Source of the DNA: Fidelibacterota bacterium
Lineage (GTDB): Bacteria; Fidelibacterota; UBA2242; B5-G15
Length of the DNA: 10,814 nt
Direction of reading: 5' to 3'
NCBI GenBank assembly: GCA_003645825.1
Contig: QNCQ01000038.1
Location: 1 to 10,814, forward strand
The notes beneath the pieces were generated by a model, which worked only from the letters and a program-made list of their open reading frames with translations, searched no databases and had not been told where the DNA came from. Below, in pieces: positions 1 to 7,202 of the stretch. A program made the position numbers and the translations under genes. The first letter of the stretch is position 1; each line of letters opens with the position of its first letter.

Positions 1-228
1 CATGTGCTTGACATCAACCTGATACGGAAGAAGCGCAATGTTTCTGGCTCTTTTGATAGCCTTTGCCAGCTGTCTTTGATGCTTGGAGCAGGTTCCAGTT
101 ATTCTACTCGGAATGATCTTGCCCTGTTCCGTTATGAATCTCCTGAGAAGTTTATAATTTTTGTAGTCAATTTTCTCATGGGGATTCTCGCAGAACTTGC
201 ATATTTTGCGTTTATTTAAGATTGGCAT
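1..228 (-). CDS. rpsR: 30S ribosomal protein S18, C-terminal end open at window edge
   Basis: This is small-subunit ribosomal protein S18, which sits on the 30S platform next to S6. I read 76 residues from an ATG at 228-226 to the window edge with no stop, so the gene is nearly complete (the family is usually about 70-90 residues). The core resembles E. coli S18: an IDYKNYKLL-like stretch, GKIIPSRITGT (residues 36-46), then QRQLAKAIKRAR and LLPY near the end. A good GGAGG at 242-238 lies 9 bases before the ATG. The protein carries C10-x2-C13 and C47-x2-H50, a plausible zinc site matching the C+ form of S18; E. coli S18 lacks this set. It starts 25 bases after the rpsF stop, with no ssb between. 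Identity is certain; zinc binding is inferred. Confidence 0.96.
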   Translation of the reverse strand, partial: MPILNKRKICKFCENPHEKIDYKNYKLLRRFITEQGKIIPSRITGTCSKHQRQLAKAIKRARNIALLPYQVDVKHM

Positions 229-253
229 ACCCGTGAACCTCCTTATTTTTTGT

Positions 254-568
254 CTATTTTGCTTCTTCTACTTTTGGTCTTTCTTTTAATCTAACAGTTA
301 TACACGAAAGTATTCCCGTTTTCATCCTCATCCATCTCTCCAAGGCTTTGGGAAGCTCGGTATTGTCCGTCTCGTATTGCACTAGATAATACTGACCGTA
401 TCTCTGCTTATCAATGGGATATGCCAATTTTCTTTTCCCCCAGTCTTTCAGAACGATGACGCTCCCATTTTGTCTTTGAATTTCCTCTTTCACCTCGGTC
501 AGTATTCTGTCAATCTTTTCCTGTTCATAGTTAGGATGGATTATGAATAGATTTTCGTAGTATCTCAA
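254..568 (-). CDS. rpsF: 30S ribosomal protein S6
   Basis: S6 is a small-subunit protein that pairs with S18 on the 30S platform. The 104-residue product has normal S6 length and sequence: an RYYENLFIIHP beginning, the GxVxxLKDWGKRKLAYPI-type segment around residues 35-52, a YGQYYLVQYE strand and the C-terminal RxLRxE-like TVRLKERP stretch. It has a short charged tail (KVEEAK). The start is a TTG at 568-566. I chose it because it gives the canonical S6 N-terminus, sits 10 bases after a strong GAGGAGG (585-579), and no in-frame ATG is near. The gene follows hppA after a 28-base gap and is followed by rpsR, so S6 and S18 are co-expressed, as is usual. Confidence 0.97.
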   Translation of the reverse strand: MRYYENLFIIHPNYEQEKIDRILTEVKEEIQRQNGSVIVLKDWGKRKLAYPIDKQRYGQYYLVQYETDNTELPKALERWMRMKTGILSCITVRLKERPKVEEAK

Positions 569-578
569 GGCTTTCTTT

Positions 579-585
579 CCTCCTC
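579..585 (-). promoter_or_regulatory. Ribosome binding site deciding the TTG start of rpsF
   Basis: The minus strand reads GAGGAGG here, a near-complete anti-16S match, with a 10-base spacer to the TTG at 568. It lies in the short hppA-rpsF gap and supports the unusual TTG start codon. Confidence 0.8.
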
Positions 586-596
586 TTTTTAACTTT

Positions 597-2618
597 TTAC
601 TTTATTAACGGTGCTATCACCAACGACACTACTGACATTAACTTTATCAGTATATTCAAACTTGGTCCTGCTGTATCCTTGAACGGATCTCCAACAGTAT
701 CTCCCGTGACAGCGGCTTTATGTGGATCGCTGCCTTTCCCCCCGAGGTGGCCTGCTTCAATGTACTTTTTTGCATTATCCCAAGCTCCCCCAGCATTAGC
801 CATGAAAACCGCCATCAACACACCTGTCACGGTTACTCCAGCAAGCAGACCTCCCAGCATTTCCTTGTTTATAAACCCCAGAACCACAGGTATAATGACC
901 GCAAGCGTTCCAGGGAGAATCATCTTTCTTATAGCCGCGGATGTAGAAATATCAACGCACCTTTTATAGTCTGCGGTTGCTTTCCCTTCCATAAGCCCCT
1001 TTATTTCTTTAAACTGTCTTCTAACCTCTTTTATCATATCAAATGCAGCTTCTCCAACAGCCTTGAGAACAATACTCGTGAAAAGAAAAGGCAACATACC
1101 ACCTATCAATAAGCCCGCTATCACATAGGGATTGGTTAAATCTATCGACTCTATTCCTGCAGAAGACTGAAATGCTGTAAAAAGCGCCAAAGCAGTCAGG
1201 GCGGCAGAACCAATTGCAAAACCCTTTCCTATAGCAGCGGTTGTATTTCCTACAGCATCGAGCCTATCGGTACGATTCCTCACATCCTTCCCGAGCTCGG
1301 CCATTTCAGCAATACCACCTGAGTTATCAGCAACAGGTCCATACGCATCTATTGACAACTGAATACCCGTAGTCGAAAGCATACCAACTGCAGCAATGGC
1401 AATCCCATACAACCCCGCTGAAAAGTAGGCGGTCATGATTGCCGAAGCTATGAAAAGAATGGGGAACATGGTCGATAACATGCCAACACTCAGTCCAGCA
1501 ATAATGTTCGTTGCATGCCCGGTCTGAGACTGCTCAGCAATCCATCTAACAGGTTTTCTTGACTCAGACGTATAGTACTCAGTTAACAGTCCTATCGCCA
1601 CGCCGGCTACAAGTCCCGCAACTATTGCAACATAAATGCTGAAGGGTTTCAGATCTCCGTTAGCAAATAAAACAATTAGTGGATATGCAGAAAGTAACAT
1701 TAATATATCTGCTGCAAAAACCCCCCTGTTTAAAGCTGCCTGAGGATTTCCGTGCTCTCTGGTACGAACCAGAAGCGTTCCTACCAGAGACCAAACAATG
1801 CCAGCTGCGGCGATAACCAGGGGAAGTATGACATAATTTATTCCGAAAAGAGCCCCGATAACCATTGTACTCACCAGGGAACCCACATAACTCTCAAAAA
1901 GGTCAGCACCCATCCCAGCAACATCTCCGACATTGTCACCTACATTGTCAGCTATGACAGCGGGATTTCGTGGATCGTCCTCTGGAATTCCTGCTTCCAC
2001 CTTGCCCACAAGATCCGCACCTATATCCGCTGCCTTTGTGTAAATACCGCCTCCCACTCTCGCAAACAGAGCAATAGAACTCGCTCCTAGACTGTATCCA
2101 CTCAGCACCGGCAGGACGAGCTTGGTCAGTGTTCCGGACTCAACACCAAAGCTTCTAGAATAAATGAAAAAAAGGAGGCTCAGTCCGATTATACCGAGCC
2201 CGGTGACGCTCATCCCCATTACCGAGCCACTTGAAAAGGCTATTTTGAGCGCCTGATTCAGGCTGGCTCTGGCTGCCTGAGCTGTTCGCACATTCGAAAG
2301 AGTTGCCGTTTTCATTCCAATGAAACCTGCAAAAGCTGAGGAAAAAGCACCCAGGACAAAAGAAAGTGCCACCAGCCTGTTCCAGCTCCTGTTTCCTACA
2401 AAAAGAAACACAGCAACAGCTATGAGAAAAAATACCAGCGTTTTGTACTCCCTTACTAAAAATGCTGTAGCTCCATCTCGTATATGTTTGGCTATTGTTT
2501 GCATTTTTTCTGTACCGGGATCCTGTTTGGATATCCATACATTTTTCAACACTGCGTAGATTATAGCTATTGCACCAATGCAGGTAGGGACTATTGCCCA
2601 AGAAATAGGTTTATCCAT
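597..2618 (-). CDS. hppA: Membrane-bound ion-pumping pyrophosphatase, K+-dependent type
   Basis: This integral membrane pyrophosphatase hydrolyses cytoplasmic PPi and uses the energy to pump H+ or Na+ across the membrane. The 673 residues are typical for bacterial members (about 650-800), with roughly 16 hydrophobic segments. Visible signatures are DIGADLVGKVE (198-208), DNVGDNVGDVAG (224-235), DAYGPVADNSGG (424-435) and the C-terminal GGKGSDPHKAAVTGDTVGDP region (from 626), which supply Mg-PPi ligands. GNTTAAIG (457-464) has Ala461 and Gly464; K+-independent enzymes have Lys and Thr there, so this one should need K+. DLFES (239-243) places the gate glutamate at 242, equivalent to Glu246 of the Thermotoga Na+-pump, but this does not settle the ion. 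The ATG at 2618 overlaps the pth stop by 8 bases, with AAGGAG at 2631-2626, suggesting translational coupling. It could equally be called a Na+-PPase. Confidence 0.97.
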   Translation of the reverse strand: MDKPISWAIVPTCIGAIAIIYAVLKNVWISKQDPGTEKMQTIAKHIRDGATAFLVREYKTLVFFLIAVAVFLFVGNRSWNRLVALSFVLGAFSSAFAGFIGMKTATLSNVRTAQAARASLNQALKIAFSSGSVMGMSVTGLGIIGLSLLFFIYSRSFGVESGTLTKLVLPVLSGYSLGASSIALFARVGGGIYTKAADIGADLVGKVEAGIPEDDPRNPAVIADNVGDNVGDVAGMGADLFESYVGSLVSTMVIGALFGINYVILPLVIAAAGIVWSLVGTLLVRTREHGNPQAALNRGVFAADILMLLSAYPLIVLFANGDLKPFSIYVAIVAGLVAGVAIGLLTEYYTSESRKPVRWIAEQSQTGHATNIIAGLSVGMLSTMFPILFIASAIMTAYFSAGLYGIAIAAVGMLSTTGIQLSIDAYGPVADNSGGIAEMAELGKDVRNRTDRLDAVGNTTAAIGKGFAIGSAALTALALFTAFQSSAGIESIDLTNPYVIAGLLIGGMLPFLFTSIVLKAVGEAAFDMIKEVRRQFKEIKGLMEGKATADYKRCVDISTSAAIRKMILPGTLAVIIPVVLGFINKEMLGGLLAGVTVTGVLMAVFMANAGGAWDNAKKYIEAGHLGGKGSDPHKAAVTGDTVGDPFKDTAGPSLNILIKLMSVVSLVIAPLIK

Positions 2619-3225
2619 CTACCGTCTCCTTGAAATTCTCTGAAAAAAATAAATCCAAAGAATTGTATTTATTCATTGCATACTCAATTCCGTAAAGAAA
2701 TATATCATTCAAAGCATCACAGGTGTGTCTGATTACATTTCTAACCACGGGTAACTCGGTATCCAGAAAATCCTCAAGAACATATTTTTCACTTGGCACT
2801 CCATCAGGTTGAGGCCCTATTCCCAGCCTTATTCTTGGAATGTCCTGAGTTCCCAGTTTCTCAATTACGGACTGCATCCCCTTGTGGCCACCTGAAGATC
2901 CTCCTTTTCTGATTCTTATTGTTCCAAGTGGGAGGTCTATATCATCGTATATAATCACAAAGTCTTCTGGTGCAGCGGAAAAGAAATCTTGCATCCTTAA
3001 GACTGCAAGTCCACTGTTGTTCATGTAAGTCTTCGTCTTACAGCAGAAGGACTTCTTCCTTTCCCGCTGTATATCTATCACCATGTACGAAAAGTACCGT
3101 GTATTTACAAGAGTTTTATTCTCCTTAGAAGCCATATGATCTACTACCATATGTCCAAAATTGTGCCTGTTGTTACTGAATTCCTCTCCCGGATTACCAA
3201 GCCCTACAAAAATAAGCTTTTTCAC
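2611..3225 (-). CDS. pth: Peptidyl-tRNA hydrolase
   Basis: Pth cleaves the ester bond of peptidyl-tRNAs that fall off the ribosome, recycling tRNA in the cytoplasm. The 204-residue protein has normal length and the expected motifs: GLGNPGEEF then NNRHNFG with the catalytic His21 (E. coli His20), TYMNNSG with Asn69 (E. coli Asn68), the DDIDLPLG stretch with Asp94 (E. coli Asp93), GGSSGGHKGM (108-117) and RIRLGIGPQ (131-139). The residue after GGH is Lys115, where E. coli has Asn114. The start is GTG at 3225-3223. It gives the usual MKKLIFVGLGNPG N-terminus and lies 6 bases after AGGAG. It begins 9 bases after the rplY stop, and its end overlaps the start of hppA. Confidence 0.97.
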   Translation of the reverse strand: MKKLIFVGLGNPGEEFSNNRHNFGHMVVDHMASKENKTLVNTRYFSYMVIDIQRERKKSFCCKTKTYMNNSGLAVLRMQDFFSAAPEDFVIIYDDIDLPLGTIRIRKGGSSGGHKGMQSVIEKLGTQDIPRIRLGIGPQPDGVPSEKYVLEDFLDTELPVVRNVIRHTCDALNDIFLYGIEYAMNKYNSLDLFFSENFKETVDG

Positions 3226-3231
3226 CCTCTA

Positions 3232-3236
3232 CTCCT
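3232..3236 (-). promoter_or_regulatory. Ribosome binding site of pth, overlapping the rplY stop
   Basis: The minus strand reads AGGAG, 6 bases before the GTG start of pth, and shares bases with the TAG stop of rplY. This supports the GTG start and suggests that ribosomes finishing rplY help start pth. Confidence 0.65.
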
Positions 3237-3870
3237 ACTCAGGTTTCTCTTTCTTTCCCTCGGGAGTTTCTTCCTCTACCTCAGCCTCTTCCACTTCCCC
3301 TTCTTTAATAGCTTCTTCAGAGACTCCAGCTGGTCTTACAACGGATACTATCGCAGCAGATAAAGGATTAAGAATCTTTATCCCTTCCAGTTTCAAGTCG
3401 CTAACGTATACCGTATCTCCAACATTCAGCTCTGAAACATCAATATCTATTGAATCAGGTATTCTGTCAGCTTCACACTTTACATCCAGTGACCACAGGT
3501 GTTGCTCGAGTATTCCGCCAAATTCTTTTACACCCCTCGCTTCACCCTTGATGTGTACAGGAACCTCTACTTCGATAATCTCTTTCTCGGTAACACCCAT
3601 AAAGTCAACATGTATAATATCATCCGTCACAGGATGATGCTGCAAGCCTCTTATAATCACCTTATACTTTTTCCTGCCAATATTCAGGTTTATGATATGA
3701 GCTTTTAAGTGAATCAACTTAATGAGATCTTTTTTCTCAACATAGACTGGGATGGGATCTTCTCTATGGAAATAATACACTCCTGGAACTTTCCCTTCTC
3801 GCCTTAATCTATTCGTTTCCCCATGTGTTAGTTTTGTCCTCCTTTTTGCTTCAAGATTGAATTCTTTCAT
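3235..3870 (-). CDS. rplY: 50S ribosomal protein L25, CTC/TL5 two-domain type
   Basis: L25 binds 5S rRNA in the large ribosomal subunit; the longer CTC/TL5 form was first described as a general stress protein in Bacillus. The 211 residues show the N-terminal 5S-binding domain (about 1-95), including the RRTKLTHGETNRLRREGKVP stretch with its GKVPGVYY turn, and HVDFMGV at about 87-93. The beta-rich C-terminal domain (about 95-185) includes GVKEFGGILEQ and VGDTVYVSDL. The last 25 or so residues are a Glu/Lys-rich tail, common in this type and probably disordered. The ATG at 3870 follows a textbook AAAGGAG at 3884-3878. It lies between prs and pth, the usual setting for this gene in many bacteria. 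Confidence 0.96.
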   Translation of the reverse strand: MKEFNLEAKRRTKLTHGETNRLRREGKVPGVYYFHREDPIPVYVEKKDLIKLIHLKAHIINLNIGRKKYKVIIRGLQHHPVTDDIIHVDFMGVTEKEIIEVEVPVHIKGEARGVKEFGGILEQHLWSLDVKCEADRIPDSIDIDVSELNVGDTVYVSDLKLEGIKILNPLSAAIVSVVRPAGVSEEAIKEGEVEEAEVEEETPEGKKEKPE

Positions 3871-3877
3871 TGTATAT

Positions 3878-3884
3878 CTCCTTT
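3878..3884 (-). promoter_or_regulatory. Strong ribosome binding site of rplY
   Basis: The minus strand reads AAAGGAG with a 7-base spacer to the rplY ATG, beginning directly after the prs stop codon. It is among the best Shine-Dalgarno matches in the window, fitting a highly made ribosomal protein. Confidence 0.8.
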
Positions 3885-4826
3885 CTAAAATTCGAATAAG
3901 ATGCTTATTGACTCTTCGTTGTTTATTCTCTTAATGGCTTCAGCAAGTAATGGTGCGGCTGAAATCACTTCAAGTTTTGGAAACTTTTTGCTGTTCGACA
4001 ATCTCACCGAGTTCGTGACAATGACCTTATCAATGGGTGAATTCATAATCCTCTCTATTGCCGGTCCCGAAAATAGCCCATGGGTTCCAACTACTATAAT
4101 CTTCCCACATCCCCTTTCCTTTAGGAGGAGACTGGCCTGTTCCACTGTCCCCGCAGTGTCAATCATGTCATCAATAATAAGTGCATTCTTCGGCTTTTGA
4201 TCTCCTATGATGTTCAGAACCTCAGCTTTGTTTGGACCTGTCCTTCTTTTGTCAATTATAGAAAATGGGAGGTTCAATATTTTTGCATAAGAACGAGCAA
4301 ATTTTATACCCCCCACATCAGGAGAGACAACCGTAAAATCCTCACCCTTTATAAGCTCTCTTAATCGGTCAAGAAATATTTTTTTCGCATAGAGATGATC
4401 AAATGGAATATTCACAAAACCCTGAATTTGAGTTGAGTGTAAATCCATCGTCAGAATGCGTGAGGCACCCGCAGTTACGATCAAATCCACCATCAATCTT
4501 GCAGAAATAGGTACCCGAGGTTGATCTTTTCTGTCCTGTCTTGCATAACCACAATACGGTATCACAGCGGTTATTCTCCTGGCCGAAGCTCTCTTGGCAG
4601 CATCAATTATCAGAAGAAGCTCCAGTATATTATCTGCAGGAGGATTTGTGGGCTGAACTATGAAAACATCATCACCTCGAATGTTTTCTTCAATCTTGAC
4701 CCAGATTTCACCGTCACTGAAATTCCTAATAGTAATCTGTCCAGGATCTACACCAAGTTCACGGCATATCTCAAAAGTTAGCTCTGGATTCGCTCTACCT
4801 GAAAAAATTTTACCATTGAATTCCAT
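3885..4826 (-). CDS. prs: Ribose-phosphate pyrophosphokinase (PRPP synthetase)
   Basis: Prs transfers pyrophosphate from ATP to ribose 5-phosphate, making PRPP for purines, pyrimidines, histidine, tryptophan and NAD. The 313 residues match class I enzymes (about 310-320). Motifs in order are the FSDGE stretch (36-40), the flexible catalytic loop YARQDRKDQPRVPISARL (94-111), DLHSTQIQGF (128-137) with metal-binding His130, SPDVGG (168-173), the KRR segment with catalytic Lys193, and the PRPP-binding loop IIDDMIDTAGT (217-227). The ATG at 4826 gives the canonical N-terminus. The upstream GGGAG (4835-4831) is only 4 bases away, a tight spacing. The gene begins 26 bases after tRNA-Gln, so its mRNA is probably cut free by tRNA 3' processing. 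It is followed by rplY after 14 bases. Confidence 0.97.
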   Translation of the reverse strand: MEFNGKIFSGRANPELTFEICRELGVDPGQITIRNFSDGEIWVKIEENIRGDDVFIVQPTNPPADNILELLLIIDAAKRASARRITAVIPYCGYARQDRKDQPRVPISARLMVDLIVTAGASRILTMDLHSTQIQGFVNIPFDHLYAKKIFLDRLRELIKGEDFTVVSPDVGGIKFARSYAKILNLPFSIIDKRRTGPNKAEVLNIIGDQKPKNALIIDDMIDTAGTVEQASLLLKERGCGKIIVVGTHGLFSGPAIERIMNSPIDKVIVTNSVRLSNSKKFPKLEVISAAPLLAEAIKRINNEESISILFEF

Positions 4827-4852
4827 CTCTCTCCCATATCAAGGAAATTAAG

Positions 4853-4923
4853 CTCGGGGACCAGGATTCGAACCTGGATAAACGGCTCCAAAGGCCGCTG
4901 TCCTGCCGTTGGACGATCCCCGA
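4853..4923 (-). tRNA. tRNA-Gln, anticodon UUG
   Basis: The minus strand folds into a full cloverleaf of 71 bases. The 7-bp acceptor stem pairs TCGGGGA (4923-4917) with TCCCCGA (4860-4854) and the discriminator is G at 4853. The D stem is GTCC/GGAC with a 7-base loop containing GG. The anticodon stem is GCGGC/GCCGT (one G-U pair) with loop CTTTGGA, so the anticodon is TTG (glutamine, CAA codons). The variable loop has 4 bases. The T stem is CCAGG/CCTGG with loop TTCGAAT. CCA is not encoded: the bases after the discriminator are CTT. The U1-A72 pair with G73 fits known tRNA-Gln identity. The 5' end lies one base after the ispE stop and the 3' end 26 bases before prs. Confidence 0.97.
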
Positions 4924-4924
4924 A

Positions 4925-5779
4925 CTAAACTTTGATAGTTTTTCTTGTTGTGGGAAGTGTAACAAATGTCTGGTAATTGGTAAATACCCTCTCAGCCATC
5001 CGGGCAGAAGGGATACTATCATATATTCCAAACACAGTCGAGCCACTTCCCGACAGGCCGGCATATATCGCTCCAGCTTTCACTAAATCCTCTTTAATTT
5101 TACCGACCTCTGGATGTGTTTGAAAAACTATATCTTCAAATTGGTTTTCAAATAACTCCCAGTGTATATCACCATTTGAAAAAAGTGACTCTAATTTATA
5201 TCCTTCCTTCCTATTTGTCAAGCTGAATTGGGAATATGCCCACCCGGTTGAAATGTGGATACCAGGATATACTAAGAGTATGGAATAAGGGAAATCGATA
5301 TTAACAGTTGTTAACTTTTCTCCCCTTCCTTCAACAAACTGTAATCCTCCTTGAATGAAGAAAGGAACATCACAACCTATCTCCAGTGCTATTTTCTCAA
5401 GTTGATCGTGACGGAGCCCCAAACCAAGCGCCTCGTTCAAAAATCTCAGAACTGCCGCGCCATTTGAGCTTCCTCCACCCAGGCCAGCACCCGGTGGTAT
5501 AATTTTCTCTACCTCGATCTCCCACTCTTGTTTCATACCAAAATTCTTTTTGATGATATCATAAGCCCTGTAAATTGTATTGGAATGATCCCCGGTCAAA
5601 TCTCGACCATCTACAATGAGACTATATGTGTCGGATGGAGTAAACCTGAGCCTGTCATGTAACTCTATCTCAAGAAACAAAGAACTCAGAGAATGGTAGC
5701 CGTCCGGATATCTCCCGGTAATACGAAGTGTAAGGTTTATTTTGGCATGCGACTTTACAACACTCTCATTCATCTGCAT
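4925..5779 (-). CDS. ispE: 4-(cytidine 5'-diphospho)-2-C-methyl-D-erythritol kinase
   Basis: IspE is the GHMP-family kinase that phosphorylates CDP-ME at the 2-hydroxyl using ATP, the fourth step of the MEP isoprenoid pathway, between IspD and IspF. The 284 residues are normal length. Seen are AKINLTL with Lys13, RYPDGYHSL (23-31), the ATP-binding loop PPGAGLGGGSSNGAA (95-109), GCDVPFF with catalytic Asp137, and the third motif GLSGSGSTVFG (241-251). The ATG at 5779 is chosen over a second ATG two codons later because GGAAGAGG (5796-5789) is 9 bases from the first and 15 from the second. The start overlaps the end of gltX by 14 bases, and the stop is one base from tRNA-Gln. Confidence 0.97.
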   Translation of the reverse strand: MQMNESVVKSHAKINLTLRITGRYPDGYHSLSSLFLEIELHDRLRFTPSDTYSLIVDGRDLTGDHSNTIYRAYDIIKKNFGMKQEWEIEVEKIIPPGAGLGGGSSNGAAVLRFLNEALGLGLRHDQLEKIALEIGCDVPFFIQGGLQFVEGRGEKLTTVNIDFPYSILLVYPGIHISTGWAYSQFSLTNRKEGYKLESLFSNGDIHWELFENQFEDIVFQTHPEVGKIKEDLVKAGAIYAGLSGSGSTVFGIYDSIPSARMAERVFTNYQTFVTLPTTRKTIKV

Positions 5780-7202
5780 ACTTGATTGCCTCTTCCAGTC
5801 TTAAAAGAACCTCTTCCCTCCCCAAAACCTCAACAATTTTTACGATTTCAGGTCCATGTATCTGACCTGTGAGAGCAACCCTAACAGGCATCCATAACTC
5901 TGTACCTTTGCAGGATGTTTCCATCCCTGTTTTCCTCATTACTTCTATAAATACTCTCCCATCAAGTTTCTTCAATCCGCTCAGATTTTCAAGAAGTGTA
6001 GAGAGAACTTTCCTGGCAGACTCTTTTCTCAGTATATTGATAGCTTCCCTAGTACTGTAATCGATCTGTTTTGCATAAAACAATGCTGCTTTCTCCTCGA
6101 TCTCGCTCAAAGTAGTCAATCCATCACGAATAATTGACAGGACCTCTTTAAATTTGTTTTCATCAGCATAGAAATGCTGGGGCACAAAGGGTTTTGCCAA
6201 CTCTACAAGTCTATTAATATCCATGCTCCGAATGTAAACGGAGTTCATCCAGTTTAGCTTTCCCAGGTTAAATACCGCTCCGGCCTTACTTACCTTTTCA
6301 ACACTAAAAAGTTCAATCAACTCACCCAGGGTAAAAATTTCTCTGTCAGTTCCAGGATTCCACCCGAGTAGTGCAAGAAAGTTTATAAGAGCTTCAGCCA
6401 GATACCCCTTTTGTCGGTATGATTCTACAGCCACATCCCCATGTCGTTTTGAAAGCTTTGATCTGTCGGGGTTCAAAAGAAGGGGTAAGTGTGCAAACTC
6501 TGGGCTCTTCCAGTTGAAATATTCATATAAAAGAACATGTTTTGGAGTGCTCGGTAACCACTCTTCGCCGCGTATTACATGAGATATTTTCATAAAATGG
6601 TCATCGACAACATTCGCCAGATGATATGTAGGGAATCCATCTGATTTTATAAGTATCTGATCATCGAGGACGTCTGCGGAGAAAGAAACTTTGCCTCTTA
6701 TTAAATCCCTCACCTCCACACTTCCCTGCAATGGGGTTTTCATCCTGATTACGAACTTCTCTCTACTTTGTAGTTTTCTCTTCACTTCATCTGCTGGAAG
6801 ATTGCGGCAATGATTATCATATCTCGGGGGTTGCTTTTTGGCTATCTGTTCCTGTCTCAGTCTCTCAAGCCGTTCCTGAGAACAGAAACAGTAGTAAGCC
6901 AGCTCCTTTTCAAGCAATATTTCTGCATGTCTTCTATAGAGTTCCAGTCTCTCGGACTGTATGTAAGGTCCATAGTCACCCCCGAACCCTGGGCCTTCAT
7001 CCGGGATTATGCCCGTCCACTTTAAAGTCTCGATTAAGTTTTCTATTGCTCCTTCTACCTTTCTTTCCTGATCAGTATCCTCAATTCTCAATACAAAACT
7101 GCCGTGATGTTTTCTGGCAAAGATATAGTTGTACAGAGCAGTTCTCAAGCCTCCAACGTGAAGGTAACCCGTGGGGCTCGGGGCAAATCTCGTTCGCACC
7201 AT
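5766..7202 (-). CDS. gltX: Glutamate--tRNA ligase
   Basis: This class I synthetase charges tRNA-Glu with glutamate; in organisms lacking GlnRS it may also charge tRNA-Gln for GatCAB to amidate. The 478 residues are normal. The ATP site is PSPTGYLHVGG (8-18, the HIGH equivalent) and KLSKRHG (249-255, the KMSKS equivalent). LRIEDTD (38-44), RGEEWLPSTPKH (211-222) and LLGWNP (278-283) are family hallmarks, and residues from about 330 form the helical anticodon-binding part. A possible zinc site has Cys105-x-Cys107, Tyr128 and Cys132; the His found two residues after this Cys in E. coli is Asn134 here. The stop-start junction with the dedA-family gene is TAATG, sharing one base. GGAG at 7216-7213 lies 10 bases upstream. 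Its end overlaps ispE by 14 bases. Whether it is discriminating cannot be read from the sequence. Confidence 0.97.
   Translation of the reverse strand: MVRTRFAPSPTGYLHVGGLRTALYNYIFARKHHGSFVLRIEDTDQERKVEGAIENLIETLKWTGIIPDEGPGFGGDYGPYIQSERLELYRRHAEILLEKELAYYCFCSQERLERLRQEQIAKKQPPRYDNHCRNLPADEVKRKLQSREKFVIRMKTPLQGSVEVRDLIRGKVSFSADVLDDQILIKSDGFPTYHLANVVDDHFMKISHVIRGEEWLPSTPKHVLLYEYFNWKSPEFAHLPLLLNPDRSKLSKRHGDVAVESYRQKGYLAEALINFLALLGWNPGTDREIFTLGELIELFSVEKVSKAGAVFNLGKLNWMNSVYIRSMDINRLVELAKPFVPQHFYADENKFKEVLSIIRDGLTTLSEIEEKAALFYAKQIDYSTREAINILRKESARKVLSTLLENLSGLKKLDGRVFIEVMRKTGMETSCKGTELWMPVRVALTGQIHGPEIVKIVEVLGREEVLLRLEEAIKYADE

Noticed and set aside
4..219. 71-residue plus-strand open frame at the left edge
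   Set aside because: It is antisense to rpsR, whose minus-strand translation matches S18 across its length.
2155..2601. 148-residue minus-strand frame inside hppA
   Set aside because: It is an out-of-frame shadow of the hppA N-terminal region. The in-frame pyrophosphatase is continuous and shows family motifs throughout.
3161..3637. 158-residue plus-strand open frame across rplY and pth
   Set aside because: It is antisense to two well-supported genes. The Ser/Thr/Pro-rich product is what the complement of Glu/Lys-rich coding DNA gives.
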